Source: Akkermansia muciniphila
Lineage (GTDB): Bacteria > Verrucomicrobiota > Verrucomicrobiia > Verrucomicrobiales > Akkermansiaceae
Direction of reading: 5' to 3'
DNA length: 64,000 bases
Assembly (NCBI RefSeq): GCF_040616545.1
Contig: NZ_CP156688.1
Location: 558,001-622,000, forward strand
Below the pieces are notes generated by a model. It was not told the DNA's origin. It ran no database searches and saw only the letters and a program-made list of their open reading frames with translations. Within the stretch, counting starts at the first letter, position 1. The number at the start of each line of letters is the position of its first letter. Of this stretch, positions 8,428 through 17,376 are shown in pieces. The translations under genes and the position numbers were made by a program.

Positions 8428-9914
8428 TCCGGACTGTTCTTCATGCGGTTGATGATATTGGTGGAGGAAAATCCCTCCAGGCGCGGCAATTCAAGCGCCT
8501 GCCCCCCGTAAGACTTCACGTACTGCCCTTCCGGCCAGCGTTCCAGCGGGTAGCCCTCCTTGGCAATCACGTCCGGGCGCAGCTTTTCAATCAGCGGCAG
8601 GGCCGTATCCTCGTCAAACGGCACCACGTAATCAATGAAATCCAGGGAAGCCAGCAGCAGGGAACGCATCTCCTCGTTATTGATGGGCCTGTCCTCCCCC
8701 TTCAGCCGCTTGATGGAAGCATCCGTATTCAGCCCCACAAAAAGCACGTCGCACGCTTCCCGCGCCTTCATGAAGGAATGCAGGTGCCCCAGATGCAGCA
8801 GGTCAAAACAGCCGTTCGTAAAACCCACCACCTTCTTTTCCCGGCGGAAGCGGTCCGCCAGCTCCGCTGCCGCCTCCGGCGTCAGGATATTGTTCCGGTG
8901 GTGCCAGGAGGGAGCCTTCCGGGCTTTCTCCTCCAGGGCCTTTTTCAGTTCCGGTCCGGTCACGCTGGCCGTGCCGAACTTGCCCACCACGATTCCGGCG
9001 GCCACGTTGGACACCACCAGAGCCTCCGGCACGGTGGCCCCGGCGGCCAGCGCCGCGCCCAGGCTGGCCAGGGAGGTATCCCCCGCTCCGGACACGTCAA
9101 ACACCTCGCGGGCCTCCGTGGGAATGCAGACAAAATCGGCGGGATGGGAGGAAGGAATGAAAATCATGCCGTGCTCGCTCAGGGTGACGAGCAGGTTCTC
9201 AATGCCGAACTCCGTGAACAGCCGCTGCGCCCCTTCCATGGCCGCCTGTTCCCAGCCCGGCACGGAGGGATTCAGCGCCACGCCCGTCGCCTCCTGGAAC
9301 TCCTTCATATTCGGCTTCACCAGCGTGGCCCCCCTGTAGCGGGAATAATCCGCCCCCTTCGGGTCCACGATCACGGACTTGCCCGCCGCCCGGCACCGGG
9401 CAATCACGGCGGGGGTGGTTTCCCCGTCAAACAGGCCCTTCCCGTAATCGGACAAAAGGACAAGGTCCGCCTCCGGCAGGCAGGCGTCCACCCGTTCCAG
9501 AAAACGGGCGGCAAGCTCAGGAACCATCCGCAGCGGCTGTTCCTGGTCCGCCCGCAGCAAATGATGCTTGCCCGCCACAAAACGGATCTTCACGGTCGTC
9601 TCATACCCCTCGCACTCCACCAGCTCCGGAACGCAGCACGTCTCTTCCAGAAAACGCCGCACCTGCCGTCCGTGGCCGTCATTGCCCACCACGCTGACAA
9701 AGGTGGTGCCGCACCCCAGCGCGCACAGGTTGCTCACCACGTTGCCCGCACCGCCCAGCATGCGCGTCTCCCGGTCCATCTTCATGATGGGAACCGGAGC
9801 CTCCGGGGAAATCCGGCTGACGCTGCCGTACAGGAATTTGTCCAGCATTACGTCCCCGATGCAGAGAATCCGCACCCGGGGAAATCCGTCAATCAATGTG
9901 TGCAGGCGGTTCAT
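8424..9914 (-). CDS. hldE: Bifunctional heptose 7-phosphate kinase / heptose 1-phosphate adenylyltransferase
   Basis: Carries out the two nucleotide-using steps of ADP-heptose synthesis. The N-terminal ribokinase-like domain (about 1-320) has the glycine-rich entry MLGGAGNVV and the catalytic DVSGAGDT at 273-280. The C-terminal nucleotidyltransferase domain (about 345-496) has GCFDLLHLGH at 368-377. The 496-residue total matches fused HldE/RfaE. First gene of a complete, overlapping hldE-gmhA-gmhB operon, which implies a heptose-containing surface glycan. The final epimerase HldD is not in the window. Confidence 0.95.
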   Translation of the reverse strand: MNRLHTLIDGFPRVRILCIGDVMLDKFLYGSVSRISPEAPVPIMKMDRETRMLGGAGNVVSNLCALGCGTTFVSVVGNDGHGRQVRRFLEETCCVPELVECEGYETTVKIRFVAGKHHLLRADQEQPLRMVPELAARFLERVDACLPEADLVLLSDYGKGLFDGETTPAVIARCRAAGKSVIVDPKGADYSRYRGATLVKPNMKEFQEATGVALNPSVPGWEQAAMEGAQRLFTEFGIENLLVTLSEHGMIFIPSSHPADFVCIPTEAREVFDVSGAGDTSLASLGAALAAGATVPEALVVSNVAAGIVVGKFGTASVTGPELKKALEEKARKAPSWHHRNNILTPEAAAELADRFRREKKVVGFTNGCFDLLHLGHLHSFMKAREACDVLFVGLNTDASIKRLKGEDRPINNEEMRSLLLASLDFIDYVVPFDEDTALPLIEKLRPDVIAKEGYPLERWPEGQYVKSYGGQALELPRLEGFSSTNIINRMKNSPE

Positions 9915-10128
9915 GGGAGACGTTCTTTTCTACCATGCCCCATACCGTAAGGCAAGGACAGTTGAAGCCCGTTCCGGAGCAGGAAAACGCATCATGCGGG
10001 CATCCGCCCCCGCTGCGGACGCCGGAACCCTTCCTTCAGAGACAAAAAATGGGTCAGCCATGATAAAAATCTTGACCTGTAAGCAGGAAAGCACTACGTA
10101 TTGTCTCCCGTTCCCGGACGAATAGAAA

Positions 10129-10133
10129 AAGGA
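10129..10133 (+). promoter_or_regulatory. Shine-Dalgarno sequence of rpsU
   Basis: AAGGA nine bases before the rpsU ATG. It stands out because rpsM, rpsK, rpsD and most other genes here show no comparable motif. Confidence 0.6.
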
Positions 10134-10142
10134 AAACAAATC

Positions 10143-10394
10143 ATGCGTGAAGTTACCGTAAGAAAAGGTGAACCTATCGACCGCGCTCTCAAGCGCCTTA
10201 AAACCAAGCTGGATGTTGAAGGCATTCTGGATGAAATGCGCCGCCGCCGCGCCTTTGAAACCCCGATGGACGAACGCCGCCGCAAGGCCCGTTCCGCCAG
10301 CAAGCGCAACAAAGTAAAGTGGCGTTACAGCAACAGGAGCGAAGAAGCCGCTCCCGAAACTACTGAAACTCCCGTTTCCGCTCCTGAAGCTTAA
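10143..10394 (+). CDS. rpsU: Ribosomal protein bS21
   Basis: Small-subunit protein that sits near the 3' end of 16S rRNA and the anti-Shine-Dalgarno. It is 83 residues. The core matches bS21: MREVTVRKGEPIDRALKRLK, then RRRRAFETP and a basic RRRKARSASKRNK stretch. After the core there is an extra acidic Ser/Glu/Ala/Pro tail of about 19 residues (RSEEAAPETTETPVSAPEA), longer than in E. coli (71 residues). The start is fixed by the MREVTV beginning and by AAGGA just upstream. An intrinsic terminator follows about 35 bases after the stop, so it is probably transcribed alone. Confidence 0.95.
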   Translation: MREVTVRKGEPIDRALKRLKTKLDVEGILDEMRRRRAFETPMDERRRKARSASKRNKVKWRYSNRSEEAAPETTETPVSAPEA

Positions 10395-10430
10395 ATCAGT
10401 ATTGGTTCGGGAATAGAACCCATTTCAATG

Positions 10431-10463
10431 AGGGCAACCCTTTCTCAAGGTTTGCCCTTTTTG
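10431..10463 (+). terminator. Rho-independent terminator of rpsU
   Basis: AGGGCAA..CCTTT / AAGG.TTGCCCT hairpin with a three-base loop, followed directly by a T-rich stretch. Confidence 0.85.
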
Positions 10464-10476
10464 CTTCCCTCAGCAC

Positions 10477-11757
10477 ATGAATCAGTCCGCCCAGCTTTTC
10501 TCCCGCGCGCGCGCCGTCATCCCCGGCGGCGTCAACTCCCCCGTCCGAGCCTTCCGCAATGTGGACGGCGACCCCTTCTTTGTCCAGTCCGCCAAAGGCG
10601 CGTACATCACGGACGCGGACGGACGCCAGCTCATTGACTACATCGGCACGTGGGGCCCGGCCATCCTGGGCCACGCCCCGCAGCCCGTCATGGACGCCGT
10701 CCATGCCGCCGTGGACAGGGGGCTGGGCTACGGCATTCCCGCTCCGGCGGAAGTGGATATGGCAGAAATGATCACGGAAATGGTGCCCTCCGTGGAAAAA
10801 GTGCGCATGGTAAACTCCGGCACGGAAGCCACCATGTCCGCCATCAGGCTGGCGCGCGGCTACACCGGACGCCGCAAAATCATCAAATTCATCGGGTGCT
10901 ACCACGGCCATGTGGACTCCCTGCTGGTGGCGGCAGGCTCCGGCGCGCTCACCTTCGGGGAGCCGGACAGCGCAGGCGTTCCCAGGGAGATGACCCAGCT
11001 CACCATCACCGTTCCCTACAATGACCGGGAAGCAGTGAAGAAAGCCTTCGAGCTCCATGGGAACGACATCGCCGCCGTCATCCTGGAGCCCTTCCCGGCC
11101 AACGCCGGGCTTTACTTCCCGCAGAACGGCTTCCTCCACTTCCTGCGGGAAATCACGCTCCGCTACGACTCCCTGCTCATCTTTGACGAAGTCATGACGG
11201 GCTTCCGCGTCGCGCCCGGCGGCGTACAGCAGCTTTACGGCATCACGCCGGACCTCACCTGCATGGGGAAGGTCATCGGCGGCGGCCTCCCTGTGGGAGC
11301 CTTCGGCGGCAGGGCGGAAATCATGGACTGCCTCTCCCCGCTCGGCCCGGTGTACCAGGCGGGCACCCTCTCCGGCAACCCGGTCGCCATGGCGGCGGGC
11401 CTGGCCCAGCTCCGGGAACTCTTGAACGGGAACGCGTATGACCGCCTGGAACAGCTCGGCGCGCGCCTGGAGGAAGGCATCAGGGAAGCTCTCCGGAGAC
11501 ACGGAAAAAACTACACCTTCCACCGCGCGGGCTCCATGTTCTGCCTCTTCTTCACGGAAGAAGAGGTCTATGACCTGGACACCGCGCAAAAGGCCTCCAA
11601 GGAACTCTTCAAGCCCTTCTTCTGGAACATGCTGGAACAAGGCGTCTACTTCGCCCCCTCCCCATATGAAACGGGCTTCATCTCCACGGCCCATACGGAG
11701 GAAGACATTGACCGTACGGTGGAAGCCGTCCGCGCCAGCCTCTCCAAACTGGGATAA
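10477..11757 (+). CDS. hemL: Glutamate-1-semialdehyde 2,1-aminomutase
   Basis: PLP enzyme that forms 5-aminolevulinate from glutamate-1-semialdehyde, the entry to tetrapyrrole synthesis by the C5 pathway. The 426-residue length is standard. Visible motifs are the start AVIPGGVNSPVRAF, the substrate/PLP region NSGTEATMSAIRLARG (113-128), FDEVMTGFR (about 236-244) and the PLP Schiff-base Lys265 in MGKVIGGGLPVGAFGG. The start lies only some 15 bases after the rpsU terminator, so its promoter probably overlaps the terminator or lies within rpsU. Confidence 0.96.
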   Translation: MNQSAQLFSRARAVIPGGVNSPVRAFRNVDGDPFFVQSAKGAYITDADGRQLIDYIGTWGPAILGHAPQPVMDAVHAAVDRGLGYGIPAPAEVDMAEMITEMVPSVEKVRMVNSGTEATMSAIRLARGYTGRRKIIKFIGCYHGHVDSLLVAAGSGALTFGEPDSAGVPREMTQLTITVPYNDREAVKKAFELHGNDIAAVILEPFPANAGLYFPQNGFLHFLREITLRYDSLLIFDEVMTGFRVAPGGVQQLYGITPDLTCMGKVIGGGLPVGAFGGRAEIMDCLSPLGPVYQAGTLSGNPVAMAAGLAQLRELLNGNAYDRLEQLGARLEEGIREALRRHGKNYTFHRAGSMFCLFFTEEEVYDLDTAQKASKELFKPFFWNMLEQGVYFAPSPYETGFISTAHTEEDIDRTVEAVRASLSKLG

Positions 11758-11807
11758 TGCCCCTGATTTGAAGTGACAGGCCACTTTCCTTGCCCTATAA
11801 GGATGCC

Positions 11808-12869
11808 ATGAGACAAATGACGGGGTCCATGCTGCTTGTATCAGCAGCAGCCATCGCAGCCGCCCCCCTGGCGGAAGCGGAGGAAAGGACCATCCAGCTC
11901 ACGGAGGCTGAAAAACAGGAAATCAAAACGGGGAGTGAAAGCCTGCTGGGCCTCACCCTCCGTTTCCTGCATGACTCCTGGCCCCTGGAAATCATGTACC
12001 CCGGGGAGGCGCAGGAAGAATTCCACTCCATCCTCAACTGCTACCGGATGCTGGAGCAATTCCGGCAGACGGGCAACCTCCTGCTTCAGGCTCCGGACCG
12101 CAACACCCCGCTCCATCTCTGCATTGCCCTGGGATTGAACCCATTAGCCATCCGGATGATAGAAGCCGGGGCCCCCGTCAATGCGCAATCCATCTTCATG
12201 CATGACGGCATGAAGGAACCGGGGGACACTCCCCTCACCTGGGCATGCCTGTCAGGCCTTTACATGAACTCCACGGCGGAAGACAGGCTGCCGCTGGTGC
12301 AGGCCCTGCTCAAGCACGGAGCCAACCCGGACCAGCCGGGACCGTGGGGAGTCACCCCGTTCATGTACTCCGCCGCCCTCAATGACTCCGACCCCGGACA
12401 GGAAAAAATAGCCCTGGCCCTGCTGGACGCAGGTTCCCCTGACCTCAAGCGCAGGCTGAACGCCCAGGCGCGCGGCGTGGGCTTCCTCAGTCTTTCCCCG
12501 GCCATTTATGAACGCCTCATCAAGGCCGGATTTGACGTCAACGAACGTTTCTTTGAAAGCAAGCAGTCTCCCCTGCACCTGGTCTGCACCAAGGAAAAAC
12601 CGGCGGAACGCCTCATTCCCCTCATTGAACTCCTCATTAAGGCGGGAGCGGACCCCAACCAGCCGGATGTGGACGGCCTGACGCCGCTGATGGCCTGCAA
12701 TTCTGCGGAAATAGCCGTCTGCCTCATGGACAACGGCGCCAATCCCGCCCTCCGCAACGATGACGGGCAGACGGCCTATGACTTCCACATGAAAAACGGG
12801 TATCCCCCCATTGCGGAAGCCATTAAAAACTGGCAGGCCAACCGGAAAAAGGCGGACGGCGCACGCTGA
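11808..12869 (+). CDS. Secreted ankyrin-repeat protein
   Basis: A 353-residue protein with a signal peptide (MRQMTGSMLLVSAAAIAAAPLAEA) followed by ankyrin repeats. Recognisable repeat units include RNTPLHLCIALGLNPLAIRM, DTPLTWACLSGL, HGANPDQPGPWGVTPFMYSA, QSPLHLVCT, AGADPNQPDVDGLTPLMAC and NGANPALRNDDGQTAYD. Ankyrin repeats bind partner proteins; the signal peptide places this one in the periplasm or outside. An alternative TTG start 18 bases upstream adds six residues and is less likely. Its partner is unknown, and ankyrin proteins in free-living bacteria are not by themselves evidence of a host effector. Confidence 0.85.
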   Translation: MRQMTGSMLLVSAAAIAAAPLAEAEERTIQLTEAEKQEIKTGSESLLGLTLRFLHDSWPLEIMYPGEAQEEFHSILNCYRMLEQFRQTGNLLLQAPDRNTPLHLCIALGLNPLAIRMIEAGAPVNAQSIFMHDGMKEPGDTPLTWACLSGLYMNSTAEDRLPLVQALLKHGANPDQPGPWGVTPFMYSAALNDSDPGQEKIALALLDAGSPDLKRRLNAQARGVGFLSLSPAIYERLIKAGFDVNERFFESKQSPLHLVCTKEKPAERLIPLIELLIKAGADPNQPDVDGLTPLMACNSAEIAVCLMDNGANPALRNDDGQTAYDFHMKNGYPPIAEAIKNWQANRKKADGAR

Positions 12870-12987
12870 CCGCACTATTCACGTCCCGGACCCGCGCCCT
12901 TCAAAAGGGAAAACGCCAGTTCCCTTACATCAATAATCCGCCAGGGGAAACGCCGGAGACCGGCCGCCATTATCCCGGGACATGAAA

Positions 12988-13018
12988 AAAGCCGCCCCCG
13001 GCCATGGGAGGCGGCTTT
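12988..13018. terminator. Bidirectional terminator between ankyrin and MFS genes
   Basis: AAAAGCCGCC / GGCGGCTTT stem with A/T runs on both sides, placed between two convergent genes, so it can stop transcription from either strand. Confidence 0.8.
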
Positions 13019-13036
13019 GAAAAACACGGGAGGCCG

Positions 13037-14998
13037 TTATTCCTCCGCTTCAATGCCTTCGCCGATCATCTTGAGATCTTCCGGCATCTTGCCTGTCGTG
13101 AAGTAGCCTTCAATCTCTTCCAGGGAGCGCCCCTTGGTTTCAGGCAGGAAGAAGGTCACCGTAATGAAGTACAGCACCGTAATGCCACCCAGCGTGAAGA
13201 ACACGCCGGAGTAGCCGCAGCTTCCCACCCACGGAAGGAAGGAGCCGGCAATGATCGTGGAAACAAGCTGGTTGATCAGCAGCGCAATCGCCATGCCGTT
13301 GGAACGGATGCGGGCGGGCATCAGTTCGGACAGGGCCAGCCAGACGCACACGCCGGGACCGGTAGCGTAAAACGCAATGAAGATAATGAAGAACGCGGTC
13401 ACGCCCCAGCCCATGGTGGTATCCGGCTTTTCACCCAGTTCCGCCTTCAGGATGGAAACAGGCTTCATGGCATAGCCGTCCTTGCCGTTCACCACCATCT
13501 TGTTGGTGGAATCCGGCACGGCCTTGATCAGGGCCAGGGAAGCCTTGTCCTCTTCCTTCTTGATGTCCTTGGCATCCTTGGTCAGCTCGACAAATTCCAC
13601 CACGGAAAGCTGAGTGGAGGACCCCATCAGGAACTGGTACCAGGCGGGATTGGCTTCCGGCTGGTCATAGGTGATGATGAGCTGCATTCTGTTGATGTCC
13701 TTGTCGCCCATGTCGTTCTTGGCGAGCAGGTCCTTGACGAAGGGGGAATCAGGCGTGCGTTCCAGCTGAAGCGTGCGGATGGAGCTCACGTCCTTGCCCT
13801 GTTCAAACTCCTCCTGGACGGAGGGGCTCTGGGCGGCCAGCAGGGCGGCCACGTCCGTGGTCACGTCCTTGCGGGCTTTTTCCACATTATTGAACAGGAA
13901 ACCGGTGCCGAGAAGGCCCACCACAATGCCGGCGGTGCCGATCTTGAGCAGGAACTTGCGGCCCTTGCGGTCCACCAGAACCATGGCGACGATGGTCATC
14001 AGGCAGTTTACCACCTTGATGGTGAAGTCCGCCCAGTTGGCGGTAGTGCCTTCCAGGCCAGCCTGCTGGAACACCTTAACGGAGTAGTTCAGCACGGAGT
14101 TGATACCCGTAGCCTGCGTAAAGGCCAGGACGAGGACTGCCAGAACAAAGGGATAAACATACTTGCGCTGAAGAAGGGATTCACCGGAAGAACTCTGCTT
14201 CTTGAGCTCCTCAGCCTTCTGCTTCTCTTCCTCTTCAATATGGACCATCTCATCAAATACCTCCTTGGCGCGCACATCTCCGTAACTGCGCACCAGCACG
14301 GCCATGGCTTCATCCTTGCGGCCGCGGCGGAACAGGTAACGGGGGGATTCGCTCAAACGGAAGGAACCGAAGAACAGGAAAAGGCCGGGAACGGCGCAAA
14401 CCCAGAAAATGGCCTGCCACGCAAAAATCTTGGCGGAAGTCAGCGTTTCTTCGCTCGCGCCGGAATTTTCCACGCCGCCCACATAACTGGCGGCAAGCAA
14501 GCCGACTACAGCGGCAAACACCAGGCCCACCGTCAGCAGGAACTGGAACATCCCCGTTCCTTTGCCACGGGACTCCGCGCTTAAACACTCAGCCAGGTAC
14601 AGGGGAACCACCACGCCTACAATACCGGCGCTGGCGCCCTGGAGAATACGGCCCAGCAGCATGATGCCGAACACCTCCTGGGACAGGCAGATCACGGGAA
14701 TACTCACCGTGAACAGGGCGGCGGCTACGGTAATCAACGCCTTGCGTCCCATCTTGTCGGCCAGGTACCCGGCAAACAGGGAAGAAAGCACGCTGCCGAA
14801 CAGCACGGCCGCCACCACCTGGGAAAGCTGGGAGGGATTAAAGCCAGCCGTCTGCTCAATGTAGGGGAGCGCCGCAGCAATCACGCCGACGTCCACACCA
14901 TAAAGAAGGCCGCCCAAACCGGCCATGATAAGGAGGTAGCGCATGTATCGCCTGGCCGCATCCGGAACGGCGGCCTTCATGTTTTCTTGGTCTGTCAT
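13037..14998 (-). CDS. MFS sugar-porter family transporter with a large inserted domain
   Basis: Inner-membrane carrier of the sugar porter family (XylE/GLUT-like). Family marks are DKMGRKALIT (81-90) after helix 2, LGRILQGASAGIVGVVVPLYLAE in the helix 4-5 region, ESPRYLFRRGRKDEA (217-231), DRKGRKFLL (343-351), the helix-7 stretch TQATGINSVLNY, and PETKGRSLEEIE near the C-terminus. It is 653 residues against about 450-500 for the family. The surplus is an insertion of roughly 155 residues between predicted helices 9 and 10 (about 372-528), charged and soluble-looking. Substrate not readable; a monosaccharide is likely. Confidence 0.9.
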   Translation of the reverse strand: MTDQENMKAAVPDAARRYMRYLLIMAGLGGLLYGVDVGVIAAALPYIEQTAGFNPSQLSQVVAAVLFGSVLSSLFAGYLADKMGRKALITVAAALFTVSIPVICLSQEVFGIMLLGRILQGASAGIVGVVVPLYLAECLSAESRGKGTGMFQFLLTVGLVFAAVVGLLAASYVGGVENSGASEETLTSAKIFAWQAIFWVCAVPGLFLFFGSFRLSESPRYLFRRGRKDEAMAVLVRSYGDVRAKEVFDEMVHIEEEEKQKAEELKKQSSSGESLLQRKYVYPFVLAVLVLAFTQATGINSVLNYSVKVFQQAGLEGTTANWADFTIKVVNCLMTIVAMVLVDRKGRKFLLKIGTAGIVVGLLGTGFLFNNVEKARKDVTTDVAALLAAQSPSVQEEFEQGKDVSSIRTLQLERTPDSPFVKDLLAKNDMGDKDINRMQLIITYDQPEANPAWYQFLMGSSTQLSVVEFVELTKDAKDIKKEEDKASLALIKAVPDSTNKMVVNGKDGYAMKPVSILKAELGEKPDTTMGWGVTAFFIIFIAFYATGPGVCVWLALSELMPARIRSNGMAIALLINQLVSTIIAGSFLPWVGSCGYSGVFFTLGGITVLYFITVTFFLPETKGRSLEEIEGYFTTGKMPEDLKMIGEGIEAEE

Positions 14999-15332
14999 GG
15001 TCGTTGCATTCTAGTAAATTGGCTTTTCTCCGCAACCAAAAAAGAGACGCTTCCGGGACAAAAACAACTTTCTTCCCGTGAAATGCATTCAAACAGCGGA
15101 AATACCACACGGAAAACCGGCGGGCATGATAAAAAAAGAACGATTATTTAAACCAGTTCCCATCAGCTCTTCTTCCTTTCATGGATAAACAGCGGAAAAA
15201 ACCTTCTTCATCCGCCGCCCACCAAGGGCACACCTAAAAGGCCCGTTTGAGTTTTCCACACACCGGACCGCGCATAAAAAACACGCTGACCCGTATTCAT
15301 CCGGAGAATCCCGGCTTCAGGGAGCAGCTCCC
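14999..15332. other. Gene-free stretch upstream of the MFS gene
   Basis: Contains the presumed promoter region of the MFS gene on the minus strand and the 3' flank of the zinc-ribbon membrane protein gene. An A-rich stretch lies near 15130-15150. I found no convincing terminator, RNA gene or further open frame. Confidence 0.5.
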
Positions 15333-16916
15333 CTATTGGGAGGCCCTGCCGGAAGAATCTATCCCCAGCCGCTTTTCAATCAGGTTCACGGACAGCTCCG
15401 CGCACAGGCGCAATTCATTATCCGTATCCCTGGTGAAGGCCTTGAGCGCGGAAAGGGAAGCTTCCGAACCGATTTCTCCCAAAATGCGGGCGGCGGAGCG
15501 CTTCAGCACAAAATCATCGGACTCATTCATCAGGCGGATGATGTCCGCTTCCCCCGTGGGGCCTGCCGCCTTGCACTCCTCCTCCCACTTCTGCGGGTCC
15601 TTTTTCCACTCATCCAGAAGCAGCGCAAAGTTTTTCTTTTCCGGACCGTGCAGCAAAAACCTGACCAGGGAAGCCGGAATATCACAATCCGCCTTCTTCA
15701 GCTCCGTGGCTACATAATAAACCACACGCTGGGCCTCCGCATCCTCCGGACGGCCCCACACCACCAGGGCGGAGGCCAGCGCGGTCACATACTCCGCATC
15801 ACGGCCCCACGGCTCCCGGAGAAGCTCCACCAGCTTGGCGGAAACTTCAGGGCTCATCCGGTCAGGCTCCACGGACGCCAGGCGCTTGGCCGCGGCAATG
15901 ACGCGCCGGATATCCAGGCAGGACAATTCCTTCAAATTAGCCAGCACGAAATACTGGTGGCGTTCATCCTGCAATGCGGCGGAAGCGGGCCGGGCTTCAA
16001 ACTTGTCCCGGTTCAGCACCACTTCCACAAAAAAGCGTTCCTTGTCCTGCAAGGTCACTTTCCCCATCTTGGAGGCCACATCTACAAACTCCTTGAACGT
16101 AATAGGAGTGGGGGTAATTACGAACAACCCGCCTCCCGTTCCCTTGCGGTCGTAAAAAATAGGTTCGTCCTCGGACTGGGTCATCCTCTTCAAATACGCC
16201 TTCACCATGTCCCGGTTGGCTCCGTTCACCCCGACCACCCACGCGCCCAGCACTCCCTGGTCTTCCTTGCGGTCAATGGCGGCAAACAACGGTTTCAAGT
16301 CCCCTTCCCCATAATTCTGTACGGAAGCGGCCGGACCGGCCGCCTGTTCCCAGCCCATGCCGGTAAAGCCGGAAACATCTTCCTCCTCAGGCTGGGGAAT
16401 ATGTTCCCTGCCGGTACGCAGGGAGGGGTTCAGTTTCACCGGATAAGCGAAAGGCAGGGAAGCGATGCCCCCGGCGACCAGAAAGCCCAGCAGGATGAAA
16501 ACAATCTTGTGCCTCCGCCCGGCACATGCCATCAGCCCCCCGGCCAGACAGGCGAAAAACAGGGCGAACGCCTTCTGCTGGGGCTGCTGCAGCATGGAAA
16601 GGAATGAGGTTCCGTCCATCTCGGAAGACGCATTGTAAAAAAGCCAGAGACAGCCGGCGGCAATGACCAGGGACGCGCAAAGGCACATCAGCTGAATCAG
16701 CCCCGTCTCCATCAACGCGCTCTGAATAACTTCCCGCCGGTCCCTCGGGGTACTGACGGAAATGGCCTTCTTCGCCTTGGCGAAAGGTTTTTTGGGGATC
16801 AGCTTTTCCCTGTCGCAGAGAAACTCATGGCCGCATTTGCTACAATTCACCATCGAACCCTCCGCGGAGGAAGGAACATTGATATGTCGTTTGCACTGTG
16901 GACAATTCAGATTCAC
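15333..16916 (-). CDS. Membrane protein with N-terminal zinc ribbon and HEAT-like C-terminal region
   Basis: About 527 residues from the chosen GTG start. A zinc ribbon opens the protein (LNCPQCKRHINV, then MVNCSKCGHEFLC). A basic linker and three or four membrane helices follow (IQLMCLCASLVIAAGCLWLF; a second near QKAFALFFACLAGGLMA; a third in KIVFILLGFLVAGG), then a long soluble part. Its end (DFVLKRSAARILGEIGSEASLSALKAFT) looks like HEAT repeats. I chose GTG because the upstream frame is AT-rich and lacks the GC-rich third positions seen downstream, and because the zinc ribbon then begins at once. ATG starts at 17066, 17114 or 17144 remain possible. Function unknown. Confidence 0.65.
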   Translation of the reverse strand: MNLNCPQCKRHINVPSSAEGSMVNCSKCGHEFLCDREKLIPKKPFAKAKKAISVSTPRDRREVIQSALMETGLIQLMCLCASLVIAAGCLWLFYNASSEMDGTSFLSMLQQPQQKAFALFFACLAGGLMACAGRRHKIVFILLGFLVAGGIASLPFAYPVKLNPSLRTGREHIPQPEEEDVSGFTGMGWEQAAGPAASVQNYGEGDLKPLFAAIDRKEDQGVLGAWVVGVNGANRDMVKAYLKRMTQSEDEPIFYDRKGTGGGLFVITPTPITFKEFVDVASKMGKVTLQDKERFFVEVVLNRDKFEARPASAALQDERHQYFVLANLKELSCLDIRRVIAAAKRLASVEPDRMSPEVSAKLVELLREPWGRDAEYVTALASALVVWGRPEDAEAQRVVYYVATELKKADCDIPASLVRFLLHGPEKKNFALLLDEWKKDPQKWEEECKAAGPTGEADIIRLMNESDDFVLKRSAARILGEIGSEASLSALKAFTRDTDNELRLCAELSVNLIEKRLGIDSSGRASQ

Positions 16917-17376
16917 GTGAGCCAAATATGCACGTTTTTGATTCTTTTGCAATACCTCTCTTCCAAACTTTCCTTTTGCCGGATAATCTGCATAAATTTT
17001 CAAGGTTGCTCCATTAAACTCCCTTTCAACAGCTTTCTTCCTCCGCAGGGTTTCCGCCGTTTGCATTCTCCACTTTAAATTTCCGCCATGCCGCTTAAAA
17101 ACAATATTTTCCATGCGAGCAAACCGGTCCGCCGCATTCTGCAAACACCCCGCGGAACGGGCTTGCGCCTTTTCCTAGCGAAAGACTGGGGATTTTTTAT
17201 CCATCTTCATGAAAAATGCACATTCCCAAATATACCTGCATGGAAATTATTTAAATTTTATGACCGGAACCCTCCGGCGAAAGATAAAAAACACTTTTTA
17301 TCCGTCCCGTTCCGCCTCATGTCATTCCGAGTGAACACACTTGCAGAAGATGGATTTTGGTAGTAGAATTTTCGCC
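16917..17376. other. AT-rich intergenic region between divergent genes
   Basis: This stretch is clearly lower in GC than its surroundings and should hold the divergent promoters of the zinc-ribbon protein gene and glnS. No RNA gene, terminator or repeat was recognised. Confidence 0.5.
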
